Below are positions 33,975 through 44,783 of a stretch of DNA of 64,000 bases, piece after piece. Under the pieces are notes generated by a model, which was not told where the DNA came from, did not search any database, and worked only from the letters and a program-made list of their open reading frames with translations. The number at the start of each line of letters is the position of its first letter. Position 1 is the stretch's first letter. The DNA is from Streptomyces sp. NBC_00557 (GTDB lineage: Bacteria > Actinomycetota > Actinomycetes > Streptomycetales > Streptomycetaceae): NCBI RefSeq assembly GCF_036345995.1, contig NZ_CP107796.1, positions 1,612,001 to 1,676,000 of the forward strand. Reading direction: 5' to 3'. The position numbers and the translations under genes are program-made.

Positions 33975-35696
33975 TCACGTGGCGTGTCCGGCGACCCGCA
34001 GTGCGTGCACCAGGTCCCAGTGCCGCTCGTCGGAGACGGCCCGCGCGGCGCCGAGCAGCAGCGGCACCAGCCGGCGGGGGTCGGGGGCGACGCCGCGGGC
34101 CGCCTCCTGCGCCGTACGGCCGCGCACCACGGCGTCGAGCAGCACCGCCGCCTCCCTGCCGCGCCCCTCGTCCTCGAGCCGCAGCACGGCCGCGCCGATC
34201 TCCTCCGCCGGGCGCGCGACGCCCTGCCGCAGCATCTGCCGCGCGTCGGCCTCCCGACCGGCGGCGACGAGCGCGTCGGCGGCGGCGACCAGCCGTTCCG
34301 GGGCCAGCGAGGCGGTCTCCCACAGCAGCGTGGCCCAGTCGGCGTCGAGCCCGGCGCGCTGCAGGCTCTCCGCGAGCGCCGGGAACCGCGCGGGGGGCCA
34401 CTGCGCGACCTCCACCAGCAGCACATGCGCCTCCCCGCTGCGCCCTTCGGCCCGAAGCCGGGCGAGCCGCTCCACGGCCCCGGCCACGACCGCGCCCGCC
34501 TCGGCGTCCACCACCTCACCGGGCGCCGCCGCCACACCGGCCTCGGCCCCCTCCCCCACCCCGGCGAACCGCGCCCCACGCGGCGCCCGGTCCCCGGTAC
34601 TGCTCTCGCCCCCGGCCGGCAGCGGCACCACGGGTACGACGGCGGCGCCCTGCTCTTCCGCCATCCCGGCGAACCGGGCGCTTCCCCGACGGCGTTTCCG
34701 GGACTTGGCGGACTCTGCGGCGGGTGCCTGAGGCGTGGCGGGCGCGGGGGCGGCGAGCGGTGGGGCGGGAGGCGGAGTGGTGGCTGGACGGGTGAGCGGC
34801 GGCGTGGTGGGCGCGGTACCGGCGGGGCGGCCGGACGGCACGGGGGCGGGGGCGTGGGCGGGCACGGCGGCCGGAGGGACGGAAGCCGCGGCGTCGGCGG
34901 GGCGAGCGGAGGGCACGCGGGTGGGGGCGGAACCGTGGACGGGCGCGCTGACCGGCGGGGCGAGAGGTACGGCACCGGGGGCGTGGTCCGGCGTGGTGGC
35001 CTGGATGGCCGGAGCCTGTTCTTCACGCCCGGAACCACTCGCCCCTCCCCACCAGTCCCGCTCCCCCGAGCGGCCACCGGGGTCGGCACGCCGGAAACGC
35101 GGCGCCGGCTCCCCCGCGGCCTGGGCACCCCCCTTCCGCACCGGAGCGGAGTCACCACCCCTCCGCTCCCCGCGCGCCCTCTCCGCCTCCCGGAGGTCCA
35201 GCTCCGCGATGCGGGAGCGGAGTTCGGCGCACCGGGCGGTCGCGCGGGCGTGGTCGTCGTCGGTCCAGGCCAGGTCGAGGCGGACGGACTCGGCCTCCGC
35301 CGTGGAGGCCGGCAGGGACAGCCGGCGGGTCAGTGCGGCCCGGCGTTCGGCGGCGCGGTGCTGTTCGCGGAGCATGACGTCGAGGCGGGCGAGCAGGGCC
35401 TCGCGGGCGCCGGGGCGGGCGTCGTGCGCCGTGAGCGCGGCCCGGTGCAGGGCGCGGGCCCGTTCCCGCTCGGCGGCAGCGGCGGCGGGGCCGTATGCCG
35501 CCGCGAGGTCCTCCAGCAGCGCCTCGACCACGTCCCACGGCGGCACCTCGCGCCCGTCCAGGCAGGCCCGCAGGCCGTCGGGGTCGCGCCGCCAGAAGAC
35601 CCCGCTCCAGCCTCCGTCCTGGTCCAGCCGTGCCAGCAGGCCGTCCAGGTAGCCCGCGAACTCCTCCGCTCCGCCTGGGAGTCGTTCCACCGCCAT
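33975..35696 (-). CDS. large Ala/Pro-rich protein of unknown function
   Basis: A 573-residue protein of no family I recognise. Residues 1-200 are helical and charged (EEFAGYLDGLLARLDQDGGW, then AERERARALHRAALTAHDAR). Residues ~200-360 are low-complexity Pro/Ala/Thr-rich linker. Two short copies of a motif follow (SARFAGMAEEQ and GARFAGVGEG). The last ~160 residues look like a helical-repeat domain (LARLRAEGRSGEAHVLLVEV; LLWETASLAPERLVAAADAL; LRLEDEGRGREAAVLLDAVV) with the degenerate periodicity of TPR-like solenoids. Automated pipelines often label such Streptomyces proteins as UL36-like; that name reflects low complexity, not homology. No secretion signal. It stands alone between the pyrimidine cluster and the XRE gene. 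Confidence 0.7.
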   Translation of the reverse strand: MAVERLPGGAEEFAGYLDGLLARLDQDGGWSGVFWRRDPDGLRACLDGREVPPWDVVEALLEDLAAAYGPAAAAAERERARALHRAALTAHDARPGAREALLARLDVMLREQHRAAERRAALTRRLSLPASTAEAESVRLDLAWTDDDHARATARCAELRSRIAELDLREAERARGERRGGDSAPVRKGGAQAAGEPAPRFRRADPGGRSGERDWWGGASGSGREEQAPAIQATTPDHAPGAVPLAPPVSAPVHGSAPTRVPSARPADAAASVPPAAVPAHAPAPVPSGRPAGTAPTTPPLTRPATTPPPAPPLAAPAPATPQAPAAESAKSRKRRRGSARFAGMAEEQGAAVVPVVPLPAGGESSTGDRAPRGARFAGVGEGAEAGVAAAPGEVVDAEAGAVVAGAVERLARLRAEGRSGEAHVLLVEVAQWPPARFPALAESLQRAGLDADWATLLWETASLAPERLVAAADALVAAGREADARQMLRQGVARPAEEIGAAVLRLEDEGRGREAAVLLDAVVRGRTAQEAARGVAPDPRRLVPLLLGAARAVSDERHWDLVHALRVAGHAT

Positions 35697-35833
35697 CGCT
35701 CAGCTCCCGCCCAGCCGCCGGTACTCCGCCGGTCAGGCAACACCAGATGTGTTACGGCGCTGCTACACAGGGTTTTCCGGCAGGGCGCGGGCGGATCATC
35801 GCCCGGCGCCGCGCGCTGTGCGGACCCGGCCTC

Positions 35834-36085
35834 TCAGGCGGGTACGAGCAGGGACCGCGCGACCAGGTCGTCCATCGACAGTCCGAGGGCGCCGGCCAGC
35901 GCGGCGACGGTGAAGAACGCCGGCGTCGGCGCCCGGCCCGTCTCGATCTTGCGGAGCGTCTCGGCGGACACGCCCGCCCGCGCGGCGACCTCGGCCATGC
36001 TCCGGTCCCCGCGCGCCTCGCGCAGCAACCTCCCGAGCCGCTCGCCGCGTTCACGCTCTTCGGGGGTCAGGGGGGTGCGCACCAT
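35834..36085 (-). CDS. XRE-family helix-turn-helix regulator
   Basis: An 83-residue protein consisting of one HTH_XRE domain: LGRLLREARGDRSMAEVAAR, then AGVSAETLRKIETGRAPTPA with the recognition helix SAETLRKIETG. It starts at ATG 36085, only a few bases from an AATACCGGT repeat that contains a probable -10 element on its strand (TAGAAT), so the transcript would be almost leaderless. It diverges from a methionine aminopeptidase gene whose promoter contains the same sequence. The arrangement indicates that it represses itself and the peptidase. Confidence 0.88.
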   Translation of the reverse strand: MVRTPLTPEERERGERLGRLLREARGDRSMAEVAARAGVSAETLRKIETGRAPTPAFFTVAALAGALGLSMDDLVARSLLVPA

Positions 36086-36090
36086 GCGCC

Positions 36091-36156
36091 CATTCTAATA
36101 CCGGTCCGCACGCCGGCACCGGCCCGCACTCGGGCACCCCATTCAAATACCGGTAT
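36091..36156. promoter_or_regulatory. Paired CATTCWAATACCGGT operators in the xre/map divergent promoter
   Basis: CATTCTAATACCGGT (36091-36105) and CATTCAAATACCGGT (36140-36154) are 15-bp direct repeats with one mismatch; the second continues to the perfect palindrome ATACCGGTAT (36147-36156). The first overlaps a TAGAAT-type -10 on the minus strand for xre; the second abuts TATAGT, a -10 for the peptidase gene about 10 bp before its ATG. Likely binding sites of the XRE protein. Confidence 0.7.
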
Positions 36157-36166
36157 AGTAATTGGC

Positions 36167-36943
36167 ATGGTGGAACTGAAGACGGACACGTCGATCGACG
36201 CGATGCACGCCGCCGGCCAGGTCGTCGGGCGGGCCCTGACGGCCGTACGGGACGCCGCGGCCGTGGGCGTCAGTCTGCTGGAGCTGGACGAGGTGGCACG
36301 GGCGGTGCTGCGCGAGGCCGGGGCGTCCTCGCCGTTCCTCGGCTACCGGCCGTCCTTCGCGCCGACCCCCTTCCCCGCGGTGATCTGCGCCTCCGTGAAC
36401 GACGCGATCGTGCACGGCATCCCCGGCCGCTACCGGCTGCGCGACGGCGACCTGGTCTCGATCGACTGCGGCGCCGTCCTGGACGGGTGGGCCGGCGACT
36501 CGGCGATCAGCTTCACCGTGGGCCGCCCGCGCCCGGCGGACCTGCGGCTGATCGACACCGCCGAGCGGGCGCTGGCGGCGGGCATCGCGGCGGCCGTCCC
36601 GGGCAACCGCATCGGCGACATCGCCCACGCCGTCGGCCGGGTCTGCCGCGAGGCGGGGTACGGCATCCCGCACGGCTTCGGCGGCCACGGCATCGGCCGC
36701 CGTATGCACGAGGATCCCGACGTCCCCAACGAGGGCCGCCCGGGGCGAGGGCTCCCGCTGCGCCCGGGCATGGTCCTCGCCATCGAGCCCATGGTCATCG
36801 CGAGCGGCGAGGACGGCTACTACGAGGCGTCCGACGGCTGGACCCTCCGCACGTCCGACGGCTCCCGCGCGGCCCACGCGGAGCACACGGTGGCCGTCAC
36901 GGAGTCCGGTCCCCGGATCCTGACGGCAAGGGAAACCCCCTGA
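36167..36943 (+). CDS. map: type I methionine aminopeptidase
   Basis: A 258-residue M24A peptidase that removes N-terminal methionine from nascent proteins. Metal ligands are in the conserved places: ASVNDAIVHGIPG, LVSIDCGAVLDGWAGDSAIS (two Asp), HGFGGHGIGRRMHEDP (His), LAIEPMV (Glu) and RAAHAEHTVAVTE (Glu). The length fits an unadorned type I enzyme. A TATAGT -10 lies about 10 bp before ATG 36167, so the mRNA is nearly leaderless. Streptomyces genomes commonly have more than one map; the dedicated XRE repressor and the non-ribosomal neighbourhood suggest that this is a conditional extra copy rather than the housekeeping one. Confidence 0.93.
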   Translation: MVELKTDTSIDAMHAAGQVVGRALTAVRDAAAVGVSLLELDEVARAVLREAGASSPFLGYRPSFAPTPFPAVICASVNDAIVHGIPGRYRLRDGDLVSIDCGAVLDGWAGDSAISFTVGRPRPADLRLIDTAERALAAGIAAAVPGNRIGDIAHAVGRVCREAGYGIPHGFGGHGIGRRMHEDPDVPNEGRPGRGLPLRPGMVLAIEPMVIASGEDGYYEASDGWTLRTSDGSRAAHAEHTVAVTESGPRILTARETP

Positions 36944-37187
36944 CTCCCTGAGGGAGCGCGAGGCCGTGCCGAGGCGCGGTTCCGCCGCGACGGGGGTCCC
37001 CCGGGTTCGGGCGCGGCCGAGAATCCGGGGGCGAGCGACCACGGACCACCCGCAGCCGCCGACGTGCGGAAAGCCCCTCCCCCGCAGGCGGACATGCCAC
37101 CCCCCACGGTTCATGTCATCGTGGGCATGAACAGCCCCCATCCGGTTACCCGGCGGAGCCAGTCGTCAGCGAAGGAAGCGCATCGCC

Positions 37188-39737
<2,550 letters not shown>

Positions 39738-39778
39738 CGCCGGCCGCCGCTTCGGGCCCCGGGGCCGTCCTCGCTCGC

Positions 39779-41581
39779 CTACGGCGCCGGGTCCACCACC
39801 ATCGCCGAGCCGCCGCCGCGCCGTACCTTCTCGGCGGCCGCCAGCCACTTGCCGCCCGGCAGCCGCTGCACGCCGGTCGCCGCGCCGATCTCGGGGTTGA
39901 GGGAGAAGGAGTGGCCGATGCCCTCGAGTTGCTTCCTCAGGTCGCTGTCGTAGAGGGCGGGTTCGAGTTCGGTCTTGGCCGCGTTGCGCTGGCTGGCCCT
40001 CGGTGCGGCGATGGCGTCGACCAGCGGAAGGTGCCGGTCGAGGAACTCGGTGAGGGTCTGCAGCACGGTGGTGATGATGGTGGCCCCGCCGGGTGAACCG
40101 AGCGCCACCACGGGGCGGTTGTTCCGGTCCAGCACGATCGTCGGCGAGATCGACGAGCGCGGCCGCTTGCCCGGTCCCGGCAGGTTCGGGTCGTGCACGG
40201 CCGGGTTGGCCGGGGCGAAGGAGAAGTCGGTCAGCTCGTTGTTGAGCAGGAAGCCCCGGCCGGGCACGGTCATGGCGCTGCCGCCGGTCTGCTCGATGGT
40301 GAGCGTGTAGGAGACGACGTTGCCCCACTTGTCGGCCACGGTCAGATGCGTGGTGTTCTCGCCCTCGTACGTCGTCGGGGCGGCCGTACCGCCCTGGCCG
40401 CAGGCCGCGGGGTGGCGGGGGTCGCCGGGGGCGAGGGGGCTGGTGAGGACCGCGTCGTCCTTGATCAGGCAGGCGCGCGAGTCGGCGTACCGCTGGGACA
40501 GCAGCTCTTTCGTCGGCACGTCCTCGAAGGCGGGGTCGCCGACCCAGCGCCCGCGGTCGGCGAACGCGATCCGGCTCGCCTCGATGAAGTGGTGCAGGTA
40601 CTGCACCTCGCTCGCCTTCGACAGGTCGGTGTTCTCCAGGATGTTCAGGGCCTCGCCGACCGTGGTGCCGCCCGAGGAGGAGGGGGCGATGGAGTACACG
40701 TTCAGGCCGCGGTACGAGGTCCTGGTGGGCGCCTGGAGCTTGGCCCGGTAGACGGCGAGGTCCTTCTCCTCCAGCTTGCCGGGGCGGGCGTTCCAGCCGG
40801 AGGCGGGGTCGACGGGCGGGTGCTCGACCGTCTTGACGATGTCGTCGCCGATGTCCCCGCGGTAGATCGCGTCGACGCCCCTGCGGCCCAGTTCCTCGTA
40901 GGTGCGGGCCAGTTCGGGGTTCTTCAGCCTGGAGCCGACGACCGGCAGCTGCCCGTTCGGCAGGAACAGCTTCGCGGTGTCGGGGAAGTAGCGGAACCGG
41001 GTCTCGTTGGACGCGGTCTGCGAGCGGAAGGTGTCGTCCACGGTGAAGCCGTCGCGGGCGATCCGCTCGGCCGGCTTCAGGACCGTGCCGAGCCGCTCGC
41101 TGCCCCATTCGTCCAGCGCCTGCTGCCAGGTCGCGGGCGTGCCCGGGGTGCCGACGCTCAGGCCGCTGCTGACGGCGTCGGCGAAGGAGAGCGGCTTGCC
41201 GTTCTCCAGGAACAGGTCGGAGCCGGCGCTCAGCGGCGCCGTCTCCCGGCCGTCGATGGTGTGCACCGTGCGGGACCTCGCGTCGTAGTAGACGAAGTAG
41301 CCGCCTCCGCCGATGCCGGCCGAGTAGGGCTCGGTGACGCCGAGCGCCGCGGCGGTGGCGACGGCCGCGTCGACCGCGTTGCCGCCGTGTCTGAGGACCT
41401 CGATGCCGGCGGCGGAGGCGTCGGCGTCCACGCTGGCGACCGCGCCGCCGTAGCCCACCGCCACGGGAACCTTGGCGGGCGTGCCGCTCGTCGTCGCGGC
41501 GGGTGGCGCCGCCGCCCCCACCGACACCATGGCGGCCGAGACCGCCAGAACCGCCAGTTTCCGCGTGCCAGGACGACCCAT
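39779..41581 (-). CDS. ggt: secreted gamma-glutamyltranspeptidase
   Basis: A 600-residue exported Ntn-hydrolase that cleaves the gamma-glutamyl bond of glutathione-like compounds and self-processes. A signal peptide occupies the first ~30 residues (KLAVLAVSAAMVSVGAAAPP). The N-terminal block GIEVLRHGGNAVDAAVATAA and the canonical nucleophile segment GENTTHLTVADKWGNVVSYT (first Thr of TTH, near residue 410) are present. The catalytic-loop SSISPTIVLDRN and GSPGGATIITTVLQT follow. ATG 41581 is preferred over GTG 41602 because GGGAGG lies five bases upstream. It converges on the ClpC-like gene. Streptomyces lack glutathione, so the natural substrate is probably another gamma-glutamyl compound. 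Confidence 0.93.
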   Translation of the reverse strand: MGRPGTRKLAVLAVSAAMVSVGAAAPPAATTSGTPAKVPVAVGYGGAVASVDADASAAGIEVLRHGGNAVDAAVATAAALGVTEPYSAGIGGGGYFVYYDARSRTVHTIDGRETAPLSAGSDLFLENGKPLSFADAVSSGLSVGTPGTPATWQQALDEWGSERLGTVLKPAERIARDGFTVDDTFRSQTASNETRFRYFPDTAKLFLPNGQLPVVGSRLKNPELARTYEELGRRGVDAIYRGDIGDDIVKTVEHPPVDPASGWNARPGKLEEKDLAVYRAKLQAPTRTSYRGLNVYSIAPSSSGGTTVGEALNILENTDLSKASEVQYLHHFIEASRIAFADRGRWVGDPAFEDVPTKELLSQRYADSRACLIKDDAVLTSPLAPGDPRHPAACGQGGTAAPTTYEGENTTHLTVADKWGNVVSYTLTIEQTGGSAMTVPGRGFLLNNELTDFSFAPANPAVHDPNLPGPGKRPRSSISPTIVLDRNNRPVVALGSPGGATIITTVLQTLTEFLDRHLPLVDAIAAPRASQRNAAKTELEPALYDSDLRKQLEGIGHSFSLNPEIGAATGVQRLPGGKWLAAAEKVRRGGGSAMVVDPAP

Positions 41582-41725
41582 CCGTACCTCCCGTAGGGAC
41601 ACGTCCGCGCAGCGTAACGAGATTGCCGTAGTACCGACAGTACGCCTGGGTCACTCGCCACACGACCGTCACAGTTCGAACAGGGGTACGCGACGGTTCT
41701 CCCCGGCCCGCTACCATCCCCGGCC

Positions 41726-42475
41726 ATGAACGACGACGTGCGCAACATCGTCCTCGGCCTGGTGGCCACGGGCATCTCCGCCTCGCTGGGCTGGCTGGCC
41801 CGTACGTATCTGTGGCGCCGCAAACTGCGCCGCAAGCAGGCGTTCTTCGGGCTGCCGGACCACTCGGAGTCGCTGCTCGTCGTCAACCGCGCGGCAGGCG
41901 GTCCGGAGCTGACGGTGATGCGCTCCGACATGTTCGCCCTGCTGGAACTCTCCGCCCTGATCAAGGACTGCCACGCGCGCGCCCAGCTCGTGGCGCACGA
42001 CGCGACCCAGCAGGGATTCGGCGAACGGACGGAGTTCTGCGTCGGCGGCCCCTACTCGAACCACCGGATGGCGGCCCACCTCTCCTCGCTGCTGCCGGGA
42101 GTGTGGGTCAACACGGAGACCGAACCGGTGCAGGAGCGGGGCGCGTTCCGCATCGGCGGAGAGCACTACCGGATGGAGCGCGGCCGCAGCGAGTACGTCC
42201 TGCTCGCCCGGCTCTCCGCGGACGGGCACGGCGCCGGACGCCCGGTGTTCCTCTTCTGCGGCCAGCGGGCCGTCACCAACCAGGCCGCCGCCCGCTATCT
42301 CGCCCGCCACCACGAGAGGTTGCACCGCAAGTACGGCACCGGCACCTTCGTGCTGCTGCTGAAGGTGGTCAACTCCCAGGCGTACGGCCCGGACGTGGTC
42401 GAGCTGGTCGCGGACGTGACCCGGGCGGCGCGCACACCCCTGCCCGAGACGGCCGCCGCCGACACGGCCGCCTAG
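41726..42475 (+). CDS. membrane-anchored protein of unknown function
   Basis: A 249-residue protein with one N-terminal hydrophobic segment (NIVLGLVATGISASLGWLAR, about residues 7-26) followed by a basic stretch (RRKLRRKQ), giving an inside-anchored topology. The soluble part has recognisable but unnamed blocks: LLVVNRAAGGPELTVMRSDM, ALLELSALIKDCHARAQLVA, TEFCVGGPYSNHRMAAHLSS and VFLFCGQRAVTNQAAARYLA. It looks like a Rossmann-type or SLOG/nucleotide-binding-like fold, but I cannot assign a family. It diverges from the ggt gene and is followed by a secreted hydrolase gene with its own promoter region. Confidence 0.75.
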   Translation: MNDDVRNIVLGLVATGISASLGWLARTYLWRRKLRRKQAFFGLPDHSESLLVVNRAAGGPELTVMRSDMFALLELSALIKDCHARAQLVAHDATQQGFGERTEFCVGGPYSNHRMAAHLSSLLPGVWVNTETEPVQERGAFRIGGEHYRMERGRSEYVLLARLSADGHGAGRPVFLFCGQRAVTNQAAARYLARHHERLHRKYGTGTFVLLLKVVNSQAYGPDVVELVADVTRAARTPLPETAAADTAA

Positions 42476-42502
42476 CGCGTTTCAACAACCTTTACCGGCA
42501 CG

Positions 42503-42532
42503 TAACTTGCCGACGGGTTACTTACGGTAAGC
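42503..42532. promoter_or_regulatory. Palindromic elements upstream of the CocE-type hydrolase gene
   Basis: GTAAC (42503-42507) and GTTAC (42518-42522) form an inverted repeat, and CTTACGGTAAG (42522-42532) is an odd-length perfect palindrome. TTACCGTCGG follows at 42541. They lie 54-83 bp before the start of the secreted hydrolase gene and are plausible operator sequences. Confidence 0.4.
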
Positions 42533-42585
42533 GGTCAAGGTTACCGTCGGGTCACTTTGGACTGGAACAGTTGAAGGAGTGGCCC

Positions 42586-44151
42586 ATGGGACACCGCCGC
42601 GCCTCCGTGCGCACCGCCGCCGTCACCGCCGTCTCGGCAACGCTGTTCGCCGCTGCCGCCGGCCTGGCCCCCGCCGCCCGGGCCGGCACGCCGAGCGTCC
42701 GGTTCGTCGACATCACCGGCGACGGCGGCACCGTGCTGAAGGCGAACGTCGTCACGCCCGCCGGCGCCGACGGCACCCGCAGCTACCCGCTCATCGTGCT
42801 GCCCACGAGCTGGTCCCTGCCGCAGGTGGAGTACCTCGCCCAGGCCCAGAAGCTCGCCGACGCCGGCTATGTGGTGCTCACCTACAACGTGCGCGGGTTC
42901 TGGCAGTCCGGTGGACAGATAGAAGTGGCCGGTCCGCCGGACGTGGCGGACGCCTCCAAGGTCATCGACTGGGCCCTCGCGAACACCCCGGCCGACCCGC
43001 GGCACGTCGGCATGGCGGGGGTGTCGTACGGCGCCGGGATCAGCCTGCTCGCCGCCGCGCACGACAAGCGCATCAAGGCGGTGGCGGCGCTCAGCGGCTG
43101 GGCGGACCTGATCGACTCGATCTACTCGGGCCGCACCCAGCATGTGGAGGCGGCGGCGCTGCTGGACGGCACGGCCACCCTCACCGGCCGGGAGAGCCCC
43201 GAAGTGCGGGACGTCTTCGACCACTTCTACGCCTCCGACCTGTCCCGGGAACAGGAGATGATCGCGTGGGGGAGGAAACGTTCCGTTGCGACCTACACGG
43301 ACCAGCTGAACCAGAACGGCACGGCCCTGATGCTCGCCAACGCGTGGGGCGACACCGTCTTCCCGGTGAACCAGTACGCCGACTTCTACGAGAAGCTGAA
43401 GGTGCCCAAGCGCCTGGAACTGCGTCCCGGCGACCACGCGACCCCCGAACTGACCGGCCTCTTCGGGCTGCCCAACGACATCTGGACGGACACCGAGCGC
43501 TGGTTCGACCACTACCTCAAGGGCGCCGCGAACGGCATCGACCACGAGCAGCCCGTCCAGCTGGAGTCCCGCAGCACGGCGGGATACGAGGGTTACCCGG
43601 ACTGGAAGTCGATCGCCGCGACCCGCCGGAAGCTCGCGCTCGCCGGCTCCACCACCCTCCACACCAACGTCGACTCCGGCGCCGACGGCGGCGTCGTCTT
43701 CCTCTCCAGCATCCTCGACCAGGTCGCCCACCTGCCGCCCATGGCGGCGATCCCGCTGCTGCCGCGCCGCTGGGCGGCCGTCTGGCAGTCGGAGCGGTAC
43801 GGCAGCACCCAGAAGGTGCGCGGCACGGCCACCCTGCACACCACGCTGACCCCGACCGCGGAGAGCGGTACGTTCATCGCCTATCTGTACGACGTGGGGC
43901 CGCTCGGCCTCGGCAAGCTGGTCACGCAGGCGCCGTACACCTGGCACGGGCGGACACCCGGCGAGCCGTTCGGCGTGGACCTCGACCTGTTCTCCACGGC
44001 GTACGACGTGCCCGCCGGGCACCGTCTGGCGCTGGTGGTGGACACGGTCGACCCGCTCTACATCGAGCACAACCCGTCCGGCGCGCAGCTGACCTTCTCC
44101 TCGCCCCCGGACGACCCGTCGTACGTGTCCGTCCCGCTCGGCGAGCAGTGA
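42586..44151 (+). CDS. secreted CocE/NonD-family alpha/beta hydrolase (X-Pro dipeptidyl-peptidase-like)
   Basis: A 521-residue exported hydrolase. It starts ATG 42586 with AAGGAG seven bases before it, and has a signal peptide over the first ~33 residues (twin-arginine-like RR at 4-5, then AAVTAVSATLFAAAAGLAP and an ARA cleavage site). The catalytic Ser147 is in GMAGVSYGAGISLL, the acid in NAWGDTVFPVNQ, and the His in ELRPGDHATPE. The last ~170 residues (from about HTNVDSGADGGVVFL) form the jelly-roll C-terminal domain of X-Pro dipeptidyl-peptidase/CocE esterases. It probably hydrolyses esters or peptides outside the cell. Confidence 0.88.
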   Translation: MGHRRASVRTAAVTAVSATLFAAAAGLAPAARAGTPSVRFVDITGDGGTVLKANVVTPAGADGTRSYPLIVLPTSWSLPQVEYLAQAQKLADAGYVVLTYNVRGFWQSGGQIEVAGPPDVADASKVIDWALANTPADPRHVGMAGVSYGAGISLLAAAHDKRIKAVAALSGWADLIDSIYSGRTQHVEAAALLDGTATLTGRESPEVRDVFDHFYASDLSREQEMIAWGRKRSVATYTDQLNQNGTALMLANAWGDTVFPVNQYADFYEKLKVPKRLELRPGDHATPELTGLFGLPNDIWTDTERWFDHYLKGAANGIDHEQPVQLESRSTAGYEGYPDWKSIAATRRKLALAGSTTLHTNVDSGADGGVVFLSSILDQVAHLPPMAAIPLLPRRWAAVWQSERYGSTQKVRGTATLHTTLTPTAESGTFIAYLYDVGPLGLGKLVTQAPYTWHGRTPGEPFGVDLDLFSTAYDVPAGHRLALVVDTVDPLYIEHNPSGAQLTFSSPPDDPSYVSVPLGEQ

Positions 44152-44279
44152 TCTCCGGCTGCCGCCGGACGAGCCTGGCCCGTGAACTGCCGCCCCCCGA
44201 GAGCAGCGTGCACGTCCCGGTGTGGCTCGGCGGGGTTCCCCCTTCACCACAGGGATGAACGGCACATCGTAGTCGAGGT

Positions 44280-44301
44280 ACGGCGGGTTGGTCCCCGCCG
44301 T
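44280..44301. terminator. 8-bp hairpin between convergent genes
   Basis: ACGGCGGG (44280-44287) pairs with CCCGCCGT (44294-44301) around a TTGGTC loop. It lies between the CocE-type hydrolase and the converging DUF6278-like gene. Confidence 0.6.
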
Positions 44302-44348
44302 CCTCGTACGGCCGGAGAGTGAGGGGGCGTCAGCTCACGGGCGCGGCG

Positions 44349-44768
44349 TCAGTTCTCCGCGATCTCCGCGTACAACTGGGAGAGTTCGGGGACGCCGCTC
44401 TCGGCCCAGGCCTGCCCGGCGCCCACCACCTCCACCTCGCGTCCGGAGGCCAGCCGCACCACGGGCTCGCCCTCCGGGCGGAGCAGCCAGGCGGCGCCGG
44501 GCACGGTGCGCACCACGACGGTGCCCAGATACAGCCCCGCGTCATGACCCAGCCAGGGCAGGGTCTCGGCGTCGTCGCGCCAGCGCGGGACCAGCTGGTC
44601 CAGGGCCTCCAGGGAGCCCGGGGTGTCGTCGAGGCGGACGCCCGCCCGGGCCGCCTGGGAGCGGAGCAGTTCGCACTCGGACAGCAGGGCGGCGATCCCC
44701 TCGGGATCGGCAGGGGGCGCCGCCTCGCCGTGCTTCTTGTGCCAGTGGCCCAGGAACGGAAGGTTCAT
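44349..44768 (-). CDS. DUF6278-like conserved protein
   Basis: A 139-residue cytoplasmic protein beginning MNLPFLGHWHKKHGEAAPPA. The middle has [20 protein letters not shown] and DQLVPRWRDDAETLPWLGHD, followed by YLGTVVVRTVPGAAWLLRPE and a C-terminal helix PELSQLYAEIAEN. I recall this pattern as the actinobacterial DUF6278 group, small proteins without assigned function. It lies 15 bp downstream of the exonuclease III gene in the same direction, so it is probably co-transcribed with it. Confidence 0.65.
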   Translation of the reverse strand: MNLPFLGHWHKKHGEAAPPADPEGIAALLSECELLRSQAARAGVRLDDTPGSLEALDQLVPRWRDDAETLPWLGHDAGLYLGTVVVRTVPGAAWLLRPEGEPVVRLASGREVEVVGAGQAWAESGVPELSQLYAEIAEN

Positions 44769-44783
44769 GGACCCAGCGTGGCA

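Noticed and set aside
37020..37187. CIRCE or HspR (HAIR) element expected before a Clp gene
   Set aside because: Neither CTTGAGT-N7-ACTCAAG nor a CIRCE inverted repeat is present.
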